The notes beneath the pieces were generated by a model, which was not told the origin of the DNA, did no database searches, and saw nothing but the letters and a program-made list of their open reading frames with translations. Of a stretch of DNA of 44,742 nucleotides, positions 7,414-15,667 are shown in pieces; within the stretch, counting starts at the first letter, position 1; each line of letters starts with the position of its first letter. The translations under genes were made by a program, and so were the position numbers. Source of the DNA: an uncultured Christensenellaceae bacterium (GTDB taxonomy: Bacteria > Bacillota > Clostridia > Christensenellales > Christensenellaceae); assembly GCA_934373295.1 (NCBI GenBank), contig CAKROK010000010.1:1-44742 (forward strand), given 5' to 3'.

Positions 7414-8781
7414 ATGGCTGTTACAGGCTTTTGGCCTGTGTTCAAAAATCTGAAAGCCACGCTGGACTACGCCGACAATCCCGACAAAACCACCGCCCCG
7501 GAATATCTCGATGAGGATTTGTATGCTGCCCTGCGTTATGCAGAAAACGATGACAAAACCGACCGCAAGATGTTTGTCGGCGGTATCAACTGCTCGGCAC
7601 AGAACGCCTATGCCGAGATGATCGCCGTACAGCGGCGATTCGGTCTGCGTGGCAAGGTGGTGGGTTACCACGGTATTCAAAGTTTTCGTGAGGGTGAGGT
7701 CACGCCGGAGCAGGCGTTTGCCATCGGCAAGGAAACCGCAAGAAAGATGTGGGGCGACCGGTATCAAGTGCTCGTCACCGTCCACCTGAACACCGACAAT
7801 GTGCATTGCCACTTTGTTGTGAATCCCGTGTCCTTCAGGGACGGCACAAAGTTCCAAAACAAAATCGGCGACCACAAGGAACTGCGGAAAATCTCCGATA
7901 CGATCTGCCGTGAACACGGGCTATCTATTCTTGAAAACAGTGATTTCTACGCCAAGAGCAAGAAAAAAGAATATTGGGCGCACAAAGCCGGCAAGAAAAC
8001 GCACCGGGACTATCTGCGGGAAGATGTGGAATACTGCCTGTCCGTTGCAACCAACCCAAGAGAATTTGAAAATCAGCTCTATGCGTTCGGGTATACGCTT
8101 GACCCTATGCGATTTTCAGTCAAGGCAAATCATTGGGAGCGAGCCGTGCGGCTGAGCAGCATCGGTTTTTCAAAAGATCGTGTGAATGCGCAACTACGGC
8201 AGAATGCTGAAAATCGGTATCGGCTGTTCACATTGGAATACCGACCGCCGTACAAGCCGAAGAAATTCCCACTGGAGGACGAGCTGCGAAAGTTGGATTT
8301 CTCCATTGAGCACAGTTATGACACCGCAACCGGTCTGGTGGATGCAGTGTTTTATCTTGTCATAACGGTAATCCAGATCGTAGCGGAGCTTGTCGATGTA
8401 ATGCTGCTGTCACCGGATCTGCGGGCGGCGGAAAAGGATTTGAAAGAGTTGATTGGTGACTATCATTTTTTGCAGGAGCACGACATCCATACGGTAGCCG
8501 ACCTCCAATCAAATATTGAGCAATCCAAGTCTGAACTTTCCACTTTGGAGCGTGAGCGCAGCGTCATCAGCAACCGCATACGCCGTCCAAGGTTGCCGGA
8601 GGAACAGGCAGAAAACAAGAAACGCCGCAAGGCGGTATCCAGGCAGATGAAACCTGTAAGGGAGCGTCTGCGCCGTGCGGAGAAAATTTTAGAGAAATCT
8701 CCACACCTGTACGAACTATTAAAACAAGAGCATGAGCTGGAGAAAAAAGCCCGTGCAAGATACAAAGAAAGAGGTAGATAA
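7414..8781 (+). CDS. MOBP-type relaxase/mobilization nuclease
   Basis: The 455-aa product has the N-terminal relaxase domain (about 1-260). NLKATLDYADNPDKT matches motif I around the catalytic Tyr, YHGIQSF lies near 85-91, and the metal-binding three-His motif is HLNTDNVHCHFVVN (H124, H131, H133). Relaxases nick oriT and lead the strand into a recipient. The C-terminal part (about 345-450) is a charged, coiled-coil-rich region (SNIEQSKSELSTLERERS...). No coupling protein or type IV secretion genes are seen, so the element is probably mobilizable and relies on helper machinery, or the rest is outside the window. GGAAAGGGG precedes the ATG at 7414. Confidence 0.9.
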   Translation: MAVTGFWPVFKNLKATLDYADNPDKTTAPEYLDEDLYAALRYAENDDKTDRKMFVGGINCSAQNAYAEMIAVQRRFGLRGKVVGYHGIQSFREGEVTPEQAFAIGKETARKMWGDRYQVLVTVHLNTDNVHCHFVVNPVSFRDGTKFQNKIGDHKELRKISDTICREHGLSILENSDFYAKSKKKEYWAHKAGKKTHRDYLREDVEYCLSVATNPREFENQLYAFGYTLDPMRFSVKANHWERAVRLSSIGFSKDRVNAQLRQNAENRYRLFTLEYRPPYKPKKFPLEDELRKLDFSIEHSYDTATGLVDAVFYLVITVIQIVAELVDVMLLSPDLRAAEKDLKELIGDYHFLQEHDIHTVADLQSNIEQSKSELSTLERERSVISNRIRRPRLPEEQAENKKRRKAVSRQMKPVRERLRRAEKILEKSPHLYELLKQEHELEKKARARYKERGR

Positions 8782-8782
8782 A

Positions 8783-9634
8783 ATGAAAAATACGATGAAA
8801 AAGCCGGTGGCAATTCCGGTAGAAAAATTGCACCCCTTTGACGGACACCCGTTCAAGGTTAAGGACGATGACGAAATGAACACGCTGATTGAAAGCATAC
8901 AGACGCAAGATGTCCTTTCACCGTTAATCGTCCGACCGATTGAAAACACAGAGGAATATGAAGTCGTAAGCGGTCACCGTCGCTTACACGCCGCACAAAA
9001 GGCAGGGATTGCAGAACTCCCTGCCTTAATTTTTGCCCTCGATCGGGATGCTGCCGCCATTGCGGTAGTGGACAGCAATCTGCACCGTGAGCATATTCTG
9101 CCATCCGAAAAGGCGTTTGCGTATAAACTCAAATATGAGGCGTTGAAACATCAGGGAACTTCGTGCCAACTTGGCACGAAGTTAAGAACCGATGAGCAAA
9201 TCGCAGAAAATGCCAATGAAAGCGCACGGCAAGTGCAAAGGTATATCCGCCTGACTTATCTTATTCCCGAATTGCTTGACCTGATGGACGAGGGCAAAAT
9301 TGCGCTTATGGTCGGCGAGGCCTTGTCTTACCTCGGCGACGAAGAACAATATGCCGTCTTGGAGCAATGCGAAATAAACGATTGCACACCGTCCTATGCA
9401 CAAGCCGTTGAAATGAAAAAGAGGTATCAGGATGGGCAACTCACGGCTGAAAATATTAGCGAAATACTTGCCCGTGAAAAGGCAAATCAGAGAGAAACCA
9501 TTAAAATCCCAACCGAAAAACTACGGAAATACGCACCGAACGCCGATGCGAAACAGCTTGAGGATTTTATCCTCAAAGCCTGTGACCATTACCGCAAGTA
9601 TCTCATCCGTCAGCGTAATCGAGATGAAAGGTAA
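8783..9634 (+). CDS. ParB/RepB/Spo0J-family partition-like protein
   Basis: This 283-aa protein has the ParB N-terminal domain (about 10-95) with SPLIVRPI...YEVVSGHRRLHAAQKAG, the box II-type motif, and the central helix-turn-helix region (ESARQVQRYIRLTYLIPELLDL). Firmicute elements commonly carry such a gene between relaxase and recombinase, and a role in partition, relaxosome function or regulation is possible. The frame extends upstream to 8732 inside the relaxase gene. I place the start at ATG 8783, one base after the relaxase stop, with AGAGGT just before it. No ParA partner is present. The gene contains a 27-bp perfect DNA palindrome. Confidence 0.8.
   Translation: MKNTMKKPVAIPVEKLHPFDGHPFKVKDDDEMNTLIESIQTQDVLSPLIVRPIENTEEYEVVSGHRRLHAAQKAGIAELPALIFALDRDAAAIAVVDSNLHREHILPSEKAFAYKLKYEALKHQGTSCQLGTKLRTDEQIAENANESARQVQRYIRLTYLIPELLDLMDEGKIALMVGEALSYLGDEEQYAVLEQCEINDCTPSYAQAVEMKKRYQDGQLTAENISEILAREKANQRETIKIPTEKLRKYAPNADAKQLEDFILKACDHYRKYLIRQRNRDER
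9157..9183. repeat. 27-bp perfect palindrome inside the parB-like gene
   Basis: Arms AACTTCGTGCCAA (9157-9169) and TTGGCACGAAGTT (9171-9183) flank a single central C, a perfect 13-bp inverted repeat. The encoded stretch is TSCQLGTKL, between the two conserved ParB regions. It does not resemble the Spo0J parS site. It may be an operator or a centromere-like site, or a hairpin in the mRNA. Confidence 0.6.
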
Positions 9635-9643
9635 GGTGAGAAT

Positions 9644-9928
9644 ATGGAAAACAGAACCGATGGAATGATCTTTAATCCGAATCTGATTTGGCTGCCTACG
9701 CCGCCGCAAATGGAAAGCGCCGAGGATTTTGAATGTGTTGACGCTTTCCTACCGGGCAGCACCGGAGAGCGTATCGAAGATGGCAAATTGCAGCGTTACG
9801 GCATCGGCAATTTCACGATAAAAATCGGCGGTACAGTTTATGAAGTAGCCACTCATTTCAGTACCGATGATAAGCAAAGCGTGCTACAGCAGTTCCGTGA
9901 TCTGCTGATCTCGCAAAACCTAATATAA
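9644..9928 (+). CDS. tnpW: TnpW-like transposon protein
   Basis: The 94-aa product ends with FTIKIGGTVYEVATHFSTDDKQSVLQQFRDLL, matching the conserved C-terminus of TnpW, a small protein first noted in Tn4451-type elements directly upstream of the large serine recombinase. No biochemical role is established. It lies 9 bases after the parB-like gene and about 80 bases before the recombinase, the usual position. The N-terminal half is not conserved in any way I recognise. Confidence 0.7.
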   Translation: MENRTDGMIFNPNLIWLPTPPQMESAEDFECVDAFLPGSTGERIEDGKLQRYGIGNFTIKIGGTVYEVATHFSTDDKQSVLQQFRDLLISQNLI

Positions 9929-9946
9929 CCACACAATCGAAAAAGA

Positions 9947-9991
9947 CAATCGGACATAGTAAAATACACTTGCCTTTGCTATGTCCGGTTG
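9947..9991 (+). promoter_or_regulatory. Inverted repeat in the recombinase 5' leader
   Basis: CAATCGGACATAG (9947-9959) can pair with CTATGTCCGGTTG (9979-9991) as a 13-bp stem with one U-G pair and a 19-base loop. It ends 2 bases before the GGAAAGG ribosome-binding site of the recombinase gene and lacks a T tract. It could act in translational control of the recombinase, or be an operator. Confidence 0.5.
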
Positions 9992-10011
9992 TCGGAAAGG
10001 AGCATTTTACT

Positions 10012-11706
10012 ATGGCAACAGCAAATAAAAACAAAGGGCAAAAGGAAGAACTCATTACGGCGCTATACTGCCGTTTATCCGTGGATGACGATAACAAGGA
10101 TATGGAGTCGAACTCCATTACGAATCAAAAGCAGATTCTCTCGGACTTCGCCCGCCGGGAGGGCTATCGAAACACGCAATTCTTTGTAGACGATGGCGTA
10201 TCCGGCACTACCTTCCAGCGGGAAGGCTTTCAACAGATGCAGAAAATGGTAGAGGATGGCTTGGTTGATACGATTATTGTGAAAGACCTCAGTCGTTTTG
10301 GTCGTGAGCAGGTGGAAATGGGACGGCTGACACAGATCGTCTATCCGTCCCTCGGTGTGACCTTCATTTCTATTCAGGAGAATGTGAACACGGCTGCCAA
10401 AACGGGGTTGGAAATGATGCCGTTCTGCAACATTTTCAACGAGTGGTATGCCGAGCAGACCAGCAAGAAGATCCGTGCGGTTTGGAAAAGCAAAGCCGAA
10501 CACGGCAAGCGGGTATCTTCCACTGTTCCATACGGCTACAAAAAGTCGCCGGAGGATAGAGAAAAGTGGCTCATTGACGAGCCTGCGGCAGAGGTAGTAC
10601 GAAAGATATTCCGTCTCTGTCTTGCGGGGCGTGGACCGTCACAGATTGCCCGTGACCTTGAAAGAGAAAAGATTCTCACGCCCACAGCTTACTACAATTC
10701 CATCGGCAGAGCCGCAAGCAACGCAAGTCCTGTCAATCCATATTTGTGGTCTGACAGCAGCATTGAGAATATTCTCGCTAACCGGCAGTACACCGGTTGT
10801 GCCGTGAATTTTATCACTACCACTGTTAGTTACAAGGTGCATAAGACCATCTATAACCCCGTAGAGGAGCAGCAGGTTATTCCCAATATGCAGGAGCCGA
10901 TTATATCCGAGGCGCTGTTTGACCGTGTACAGGAACTTCGCAGTCACAAGCGCAGAAACACAAAAACCGGACGGGCAAGTCTGTTTGCGGGCCTGCTGTT
11001 TTGTCCCGACTGCGGCGCTAAGTTGCACTTCTGTGCCGCCAAGAGCCTGAAACCCAATCAGGAATTTTACCGATGCGCCAACTACAATTCCGGGCGAGGA
11101 ACTTGCAATATTCACTATATCCGCAATGTGGTATTGGAGCAGATCGTGGCTGAAGCGGTGGGCAGCCTTGCAGACTTTGTGCGATGTTATGAGCCGATTT
11201 TTCTGTATCTGCTGGCGAAAAACAACACTGCTGCACGACAGTCTGAGGTGCAAAAGCTGAAGCAGACCATTTCTGCAAGTGAACGGCGCATCAAAGCCAT
11301 CGACAAGGCTATCGAGGGGTTGTTTGAAGCGAATATCTCCGGCAAAATCACCGATGAGCGTTTCGCAAAAATGACCGCCAACTACGAAAAAGAGCAGAAG
11401 GAACTGCTGGAACTCGTAGCTGACGGCAAGAAAAAGTTACTGGATGCGGAGCAAACCAAGGTGGATTTGAGGCTGCTGATGAAAGCGCTGCGGGACTATA
11501 CAGACATCCGGCAGCTCACACCGGAGATCGTCAATGCGCTAATTCGGCGCATCGAGGTTCACAGCAAGGATAAGGAAACCAAGAAGGTCAAGGTCGATAT
11601 TTATTTCACTGCTGTGGGACTGTTCACACTCCCCACGGAAAAGGAAATGCAGGCGGCAATGGAGGAGATCCGCCAGAACCCACAGCAATTCAAATTTTCT
11701 GCATAA
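10012..11706 (+). CDS. Large serine recombinase (TnpX-like) for element integration and excision
   Basis: The 564-aa enzyme has a resolvase catalytic domain (about 10-155). It contains ALYCRLSVDDD with the nucleophilic Ser, QFFVDDGVSGTTFQREGF and VKDLSRFGREQVEMG. A recombinase domain follows (about 180-300, VPYGYKKSPED..WLIDEPAAEVVRKIF), then a zinc ribbon (LFCPDCGAKLHF...YRCANYNSGRGTC) and a coiled coil with a DUF4368-type tail. I chose ATG 10012 over the frame opening at 9970 because GGAAAGGAG precedes it at normal spacing and TANKNK..ALYCRLS starts there. The gene lies at the right edge of the element, next to a chromosomal gene end, as expected for TnpX-type elements. Confidence 0.95.
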   Translation: MATANKNKGQKEELITALYCRLSVDDDNKDMESNSITNQKQILSDFARREGYRNTQFFVDDGVSGTTFQREGFQQMQKMVEDGLVDTIIVKDLSRFGREQVEMGRLTQIVYPSLGVTFISIQENVNTAAKTGLEMMPFCNIFNEWYAEQTSKKIRAVWKSKAEHGKRVSSTVPYGYKKSPEDREKWLIDEPAAEVVRKIFRLCLAGRGPSQIARDLEREKILTPTAYYNSIGRAASNASPVNPYLWSDSSIENILANRQYTGCAVNFITTTVSYKVHKTIYNPVEEQQVIPNMQEPIISEALFDRVQELRSHKRRNTKTGRASLFAGLLFCPDCGAKLHFCAAKSLKPNQEFYRCANYNSGRGTCNIHYIRNVVLEQIVAEAVGSLADFVRCYEPIFLYLLAKNNTAARQSEVQKLKQTISASERRIKAIDKAIEGLFEANISGKITDERFAKMTANYEKEQKELLELVADGKKKLLDAEQTKVDLRLLMKALRDYTDIRQLTPEIVNALIRRIEVHSKDKETKKVKVDIYFTAVGLFTLPTEKEMQAAMEEIRQNPQQFKFSA

Positions 11707-11714
11707 AGCAGAAC

Positions 11715-11746
11715 ACGGTGCAGCCCCTTTTCAGAGACTGCACCGT
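11715..11746. repeat. Stem-loop just after the recombinase gene
   Basis: ACGGTGCAG (11715-11723) and CTGCACCGT (11738-11746) form a perfect 9-bp stem with a 14-base loop. There is no T tract on either side, so termination would be inefficient. It may belong to the right end of the element. The interval 11707-11814 contains no gene. Confidence 0.55.
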
Positions 11747-11814
11747 ATCCTACATAAAAACTTCGTTATCCGCCCGTGGCAAAAGACAGCTATGGTTTTA
11801 TTTTTTTAGAAAAA

Positions 11815-12870
11815 TCAGTCAAACTCCACCATGGTCTTGATGACCTTCTTGGTGCCGTTGTCATAGATGTTCTGGAACGCGTCCTTCGCGCCGTCGAACT
11901 TGACTCTCTGGGTGATGATGGGTCTTAAATCCAGGCCCTCGTCGCCGATGAACTTCAAGCATGCGAGAGTAGCTTCGACAGAGCCCATTACGGACTGGAG
12001 CGTGCCCTCCTTCATGACGAACTCGTCTAAGTTTAAGCCGTCGATCGGTCTTTCAAAGAAGCCTGCTAAAGCGAGTACGCCGCGAGGTGCGAGGACTCTT
12101 ATAGCGTCGTTAAGAACGTTCATGTTGCCCGAGCACTCGATGATGACGTCCACGCCGTCGTCGCCGCATTCCTGCTTGATGAAGTCCTCAAGGCTCATCT
12201 TCGTGGTGTTCACGACTGCGTCCGCGCCGATCTGCTTTGCGATATCCAGCTTGAACTCGGTTCTGCCCGAGACCATGACCTTCTTCGCGCCGATGTGATG
12301 AGCGACAGCCGCCGCGCACATGCCGATAGCGCCCGTGCCTATTACGAGAACGGTCTTTGTGGAATCAACGCCCGCCTTTAAAACGCCGCCGTAGGATATA
12401 GCCGCGGGCTCGATGAGCGCTGCGTTATCCCAGTCAAGCTCCATGGGCAGCTTGTGAAGATGTCTCGCGGGGAATTTCATATACTCGCAGAAGCCGCCCG
12501 GCCATGCGTTTATCGTGCCTAAGGATCTTGCACTTCTGCACTTGTTGTATTCGCCTCTCTTGCAGAATTCACATTCGCCGCAGGATACGCCGGAATCGGA
12601 AATTACGTGATCGCCCACCTTGAAGCCCTTTGCATCCGGGCCAACCTCCGTAACAACGCCCGCCCACTCGTGGCCGAACTCAACGGGGTACTTCGTCCTG
12701 CCGTCTAAAATAAAGAAAGCGTCGCCTCTCATGATTGAGATATCGGTTGCGCAGATACCGCAGCGCATGGTCTTTATGACCACGTTATCCTTATCGGCGG
12801 TGTACTTGGGCTGATCGATATACTCGGTCTTGCCGGGCTCCTTGGCGATAAGTCTTTTCATCATATCCAT
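11815..12870 (-). CDS. Zinc-dependent medium-chain alcohol/polyol dehydrogenase
   Basis: The 351-aa MDR-family dehydrogenase has catalytic-zinc ligands C37 and H67-E68 (RCGICATD, GHEWAG), four structural-zinc cysteines C97, C100, C103 and C111, and a Rossmann NAD(P) fold (VLVIGTGAIGMCAAAVA). It oxidises a secondary alcohol or polyol such as sorbitol, threonine or a sugar alcohol phosphate; the substrate cannot be read from sequence. AGGAGG lies 7 bases before the ATG. It has its own promoter and lies downstream of the Smr gene. Its 3' end is only about 100 bases from the recombinase gene, and no native terminator is visible there. Confidence 0.9.
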   Translation of the reverse strand: MDMMKRLIAKEPGKTEYIDQPKYTADKDNVVIKTMRCGICATDISIMRGDAFFILDGRTKYPVEFGHEWAGVVTEVGPDAKGFKVGDHVISDSGVSCGECEFCKRGEYNKCRSARSLGTINAWPGGFCEYMKFPARHLHKLPMELDWDNAALIEPAAISYGGVLKAGVDSTKTVLVIGTGAIGMCAAAVAHHIGAKKVMVSGRTEFKLDIAKQIGADAVVNTTKMSLEDFIKQECGDDGVDVIIECSGNMNVLNDAIRVLAPRGVLALAGFFERPIDGLNLDEFVMKEGTLQSVMGSVEATLACLKFIGDEGLDLRPIITQRVKFDGAKDAFQNIYDNGTKKVIKTMVEFD

Positions 12871-12927
12871 TATAGTTTCCTCCTCAAAGTATGTGTTTCG
12901 ACAAGTGCCGAAAATTCATTCAAGTTA

Positions 12928-12956
12928 ATAATATCACAATGTTGCTCGAACAACAA
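12928..12956 (-). promoter_or_regulatory. Promoter of the zinc alcohol dehydrogenase with a near-palindrome over the -35
   Basis: On the minus strand TTGTTG (12956-12951), a 17-base spacer and TATTAT (12933-12928) form a good sigma-A promoter. The 16-bp near-palindrome TGTTGCTCGAACAACA (12940-12955, 14 of 16 symmetric) covers the -35 and part of the spacer, as a repressor operator would. Confidence 0.55.
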
Positions 12957-12973
12957 GGTGTTTTTTGCATTTT

Positions 12974-13228
12974 TCAGAACAGCTCACGCAGTATTAAATC
13001 CGTCTGTCCCTGATTTAACCCCAGCTCCATGCGTATGACCTTGGGATGCTTGCGGTATCTTCTTCGTATCTCGTCTTTTAATTCCGTACCGCCGTGATAT
13101 CCGTGTATTATTCTCAGCCGATATACGGACGGGCCGGACTGCTTTAAGCGCGCGTCAATGAGCGCCGTCGCCTGCGCCTTCGTCATCCCGTGGACGTCTA
13201 TCTCGACTATTCCCGCGGATAACCTCAT
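12974..13228 (-). CDS. Small Smr-domain protein
   Basis: This 84-aa protein is essentially one Smr domain, the C-terminal nuclease domain of MutS2: VEIDVHGMTKAQATALIDARL, then RIIHGYHGGTELKDEIRRRYRKHP and a glycine-rich end (LGLNQGQTDLILREL). Stand-alone Smr proteins act on branched DNA or on RNA. Its start overlaps the murF stop by 4 bases (ATGA), so it is translated with the cell-wall genes. There is no MutS2 ATPase part here. Confidence 0.85.
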   Translation of the reverse strand: MRLSAGIVEIDVHGMTKAQATALIDARLKQSGPSVYRLRIIHGYHGGTELKDEIRRRYRKHPKVIRMELGLNQGQTDLILRELF

Positions 13229-14565
13229 TTTATCGCCTCTATCACGCGGTCAAGGTGCATACTGTGCGACGCCTTCACGAGCACGCTGTCCCCTTTCTTT
13301 AAAAGGCGGGGCAATGCCGAAATGAGCCCGTCTACTGTCTCAAAATACTCCCTATCCGTGCCCTTCGCGCCCTCGAACGTATCTTTCGAAAGACCGCCCA
13401 CGCATATCACGAGGTCTATTCCCGCATTTTTCGCATATTCGCCCGTCTGCCTGTGCAGCTCTGCCTCGTTTTCGCCCAGCTCGAACATATCTCCCAAAAT
13501 GGCGACCTTGCGGCCCTCCGCCAGCTTTAAAACGTCTATCGCGCTGCGCATGGCCGTCGGGCTTGCGTTGTATGCGTCCGCGATAACGGTATAATCGCCC
13601 TGTTCGCGGATATCCATCCTGCCCGAGGTCGAGACATAGCCGTTTATCCCGCGCATAAGCTCCAAAGCGTTCATGCCCAGCGCGTCGCCCACTGCGAGCG
13701 CACACAGCGCGTTATATACCATATGCCTGCCCGGTACGTGTATCGCCAATTTCAGCTCGCCCTTGGGATATACCGCGGTAAACTCCGTCCCCAAAAGACC
13801 GTGTGAAATTATATCCTTCGCGCGGTAATCGTTATTATCGCCAAAGCCGAACGTCCTTACGCAGTCGTATTTATTCTTGAGCGTGATGAGCATATCGTCG
13901 TCGCCGTTCGCTATTATGATGCCGTCCGGACGCATGAACTCTATCATTTCGCTTTTAGCCTTTAAGATGCCCTGTCTGCTGCCCAGATACTCGATATGCG
14001 CCTCGCCGATGTTCGTGAAAACGCATATATCGGGACGCACTATCTTCGCAAGCGCGGCTATCTCGCCGAAATGGTTCGTGCCCATTTCCACCACCGCCGC
14101 GGTATGCAGCTCGTTTAAGCCGAAAATCGTCTGAGGAACGCCCGTCTGATTGTTGAAGTTGCCCTGCGTCTTATGCACGTTGAAATGCACTCCCAGCACG
14201 CCCGCGATAAGCTCCTTCGTGGTCGTCTTACCCACGCTGCCCGTGACCGCGACAAACGGAATGTCAAAAAGACCGCGGTAAAACTCCGCAAGGTCCCTCA
14301 ATGCGCAAAGCGTATCCTTTACGATAATATACGGCTTATCCGTATCTATCGTTCTATCCGATATGACGCACAGCGCACCGTTTTCATAGCTCTGGGGGAT
14401 GAAGTCATGCCCGTCAAAGCGCTCTCCCTTTATCGCGACGTAAATATATCCGGGCGCGGCCTTGCGGCTGTCTATAGTAACAGATCGCGCAAGCTCCCGT
14501 CCGTCTGCGTTTTTAAGCTCACCGTCCACGGCCTGCGCCGCGCGGCAAAGGCTGAATAGCATCAT
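13225..14565 (-). CDS. murF: UDP-MurNAc-tripeptide--D-alanyl-D-alanine ligase
   Basis: The 446-aa Mur ligase adds D-Ala-D-Ala to UDP-MurNAc-tripeptide in the cytosol. Three domains are visible. The N-terminal substrate domain (DSRKAAPGYIYVAIKGERFDGHDF) comes first. The ATPase domain has the P-loop GSVGKTTTKE (109-118) and VVEMGTNHFGEI. The C-terminal domain contains IADAYNASPTAMRSAID and ILGDMFELGE. It lies directly after ddl, which makes its dipeptide substrate, and overlaps the Smr gene by 4 bases. Length is normal for the family. GAGGAA precedes tandem ATG codons at 14565 and 14562, so the exact start may differ by one codon. Confidence 0.96.
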   Translation of the reverse strand: MMLFSLCRAAQAVDGELKNADGRELARSVTIDSRKAAPGYIYVAIKGERFDGHDFIPQSYENGALCVISDRTIDTDKPYIIVKDTLCALRDLAEFYRGLFDIPFVAVTGSVGKTTTKELIAGVLGVHFNVHKTQGNFNNQTGVPQTIFGLNELHTAAVVEMGTNHFGEIAALAKIVRPDICVFTNIGEAHIEYLGSRQGILKAKSEMIEFMRPDGIIIANGDDDMLITLKNKYDCVRTFGFGDNNDYRAKDIISHGLLGTEFTAVYPKGELKLAIHVPGRHMVYNALCALAVGDALGMNALELMRGINGYVSTSGRMDIREQGDYTVIADAYNASPTAMRSAIDVLKLAEGRKVAILGDMFELGENEAELHRQTGEYAKNAGIDLVICVGGLSKDTFEGAKGTDREYFETVDGLISALPRLLKKGDSVLVKASHSMHLDRVIEAIK

Positions 14566-14603
14566 TTCCCGTTCCTCTGTTTTTTAATGTCTTACTATAT
14601 TGA

Positions 14604-15644
14604 TTATTTCTCGTATTTTTTGAGCGAAAGGTCTATTATCCTTTGACAGAGCTGCTCATAGCTCATGCCGATATTCTTACACTCCTGCGGGAAGTGGCTC
14701 GTGGGCGTCATGCCGGGAAGCGTGTTCGCCTCAAGGCAGTATATATCGCCCTTCGCGTCCATTATGAAATCCATGCGCGAATAGACCTCCAGCCCGAGCG
14801 CGTTAAACGCCCTCACGGACTCGTTCTGTATCTGTTTTGTCTTTTCGTCGGAAATGGGCGCGGGGATTATCTCCTGGATCATACCCGCCTGATATTTGTG
14901 CCTATAATCGTAAAAGCCCTCGTTGGGGACGACCTCCGCCACGGGCAGCGCCTTACCGTCCAACACGCCGCATGTAAACTCGCGTCCCGTGATGAAGCTC
15001 TCTACAAGCACCTCATCTTCATATTTAAACGCCTCTTCGATAGCCGCGTCCAGCTCGGCCGCCGTCTGCGCCTTGGTTATGCCTATGGAGCTGCCGCCCG
15101 AGCAGGGCTTTACTATCACGGGCAATGTAAAATCCTTTCTGATATCCCCTTGAGTCGCGTGGGAATACATCTTTCCCTTGGGCGTGGGCACTCCCTTACA
15201 CGTGAATATCTGCTTGGCTATGCCCTTTTGCATCGCCATTGCACTGCCTAAATATCCCGCGCCGGTGTATCTTATGCCCATTACGTCGAAGATGGCCTGG
15301 AGTTTGCCGTTTTCGCCTATTTCACCGTGCAGCGCCATGAAAACTATGTCCGCCGCCTTACACGCCTCCAGCACGTTTTTGCCTATCTCGCCGTAGCCGC
15401 TGTCCGGTCTGGATGCCTTTACCGCCTCGATATCCGGAGCCTCCTCCGATACGGGGCGGGGCGCAAGCTCTCCCGAAACGTCGAACAGCTTTTCGATGTC
15501 GTCCGGAAGCTCCAATCCGAAAAACAGGTCGACGAGAACCGCCTTATGACCCAGCCTGCGCAATGCGTTGCATATCATAGTACCCGACGTCAGCGAAACG
15601 TCTCTTTCAGTGCTTAAACCGCCGGCCAAAACAATGATCTTCAT
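14604..15644 (-). CDS. ddl: D-alanine--D-alanine ligase
   Basis: The 346-aa ATP-grasp enzyme joins two D-Ala for peptidoglycan. It contains LAGGLSTERDVSLTSG, the LHGEIGENGKLQAIFD loop, GSSIGITKA, FYDYRHKY and the metal/substrate motif EANTLPGMTPTSHFP. The FYDY segment is that of ordinary D-Ala ligases rather than VanA-type D-Ala-D-Lac ligases. A GTG at 15656 opens the frame but abuts AAGGGAG. The ATG at 15644 has correct spacing from that site and begins MKIIVLAGG, so I use it. It follows glmS by about 20 bases and precedes murF. Confidence 0.95.
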   Translation of the reverse strand: MKIIVLAGGLSTERDVSLTSGTMICNALRRLGHKAVLVDLFFGLELPDDIEKLFDVSGELAPRPVSEEAPDIEAVKASRPDSGYGEIGKNVLEACKAADIVFMALHGEIGENGKLQAIFDVMGIRYTGAGYLGSAMAMQKGIAKQIFTCKGVPTPKGKMYSHATQGDIRKDFTLPVIVKPCSGGSSIGITKAQTAAELDAAIEEAFKYEDEVLVESFITGREFTCGVLDGKALPVAEVVPNEGFYDYRHKYQAGMIQEIIPAPISDEKTKQIQNESVRAFNALGLEVYSRMDFIMDAKGDIYCLEANTLPGMTPTSHFPQECKNIGMSYEQLCQRIIDLSLKKYEK

Positions 15645-15667
15645 AATATCGTCCACTCCCTTTCAGC

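Larger units (their letters stand above)
2900..11750. mobile_element. Integrative mobilizable element with serine recombinase; boundaries approximate
   Basis: The gene set (sigma-like factor, DUF6076, Cys-rich VLP, ParM/ParR, MobC, relaxase, ParB-like, TnpW, serine recombinase) is typical of Firmicute mobilizable or conjugative elements of the Tn4451/TnpX kind. The right end lies between the recombinase stop (11706) and the alcohol dehydrogenase stop (11815). The left end is not visible, and the KdpD-like/TrkH genes may be inside it. No direct repeats marking attL/attR could be found because the left junction is unknown. Confidence 0.8.

Noticed and set aside
9157..9183. parS site of Spo0J type
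   Set aside because: The palindrome does not resemble the TGTTTCACGTGAAACA consensus, so it is reported only as an unexplained palindrome.
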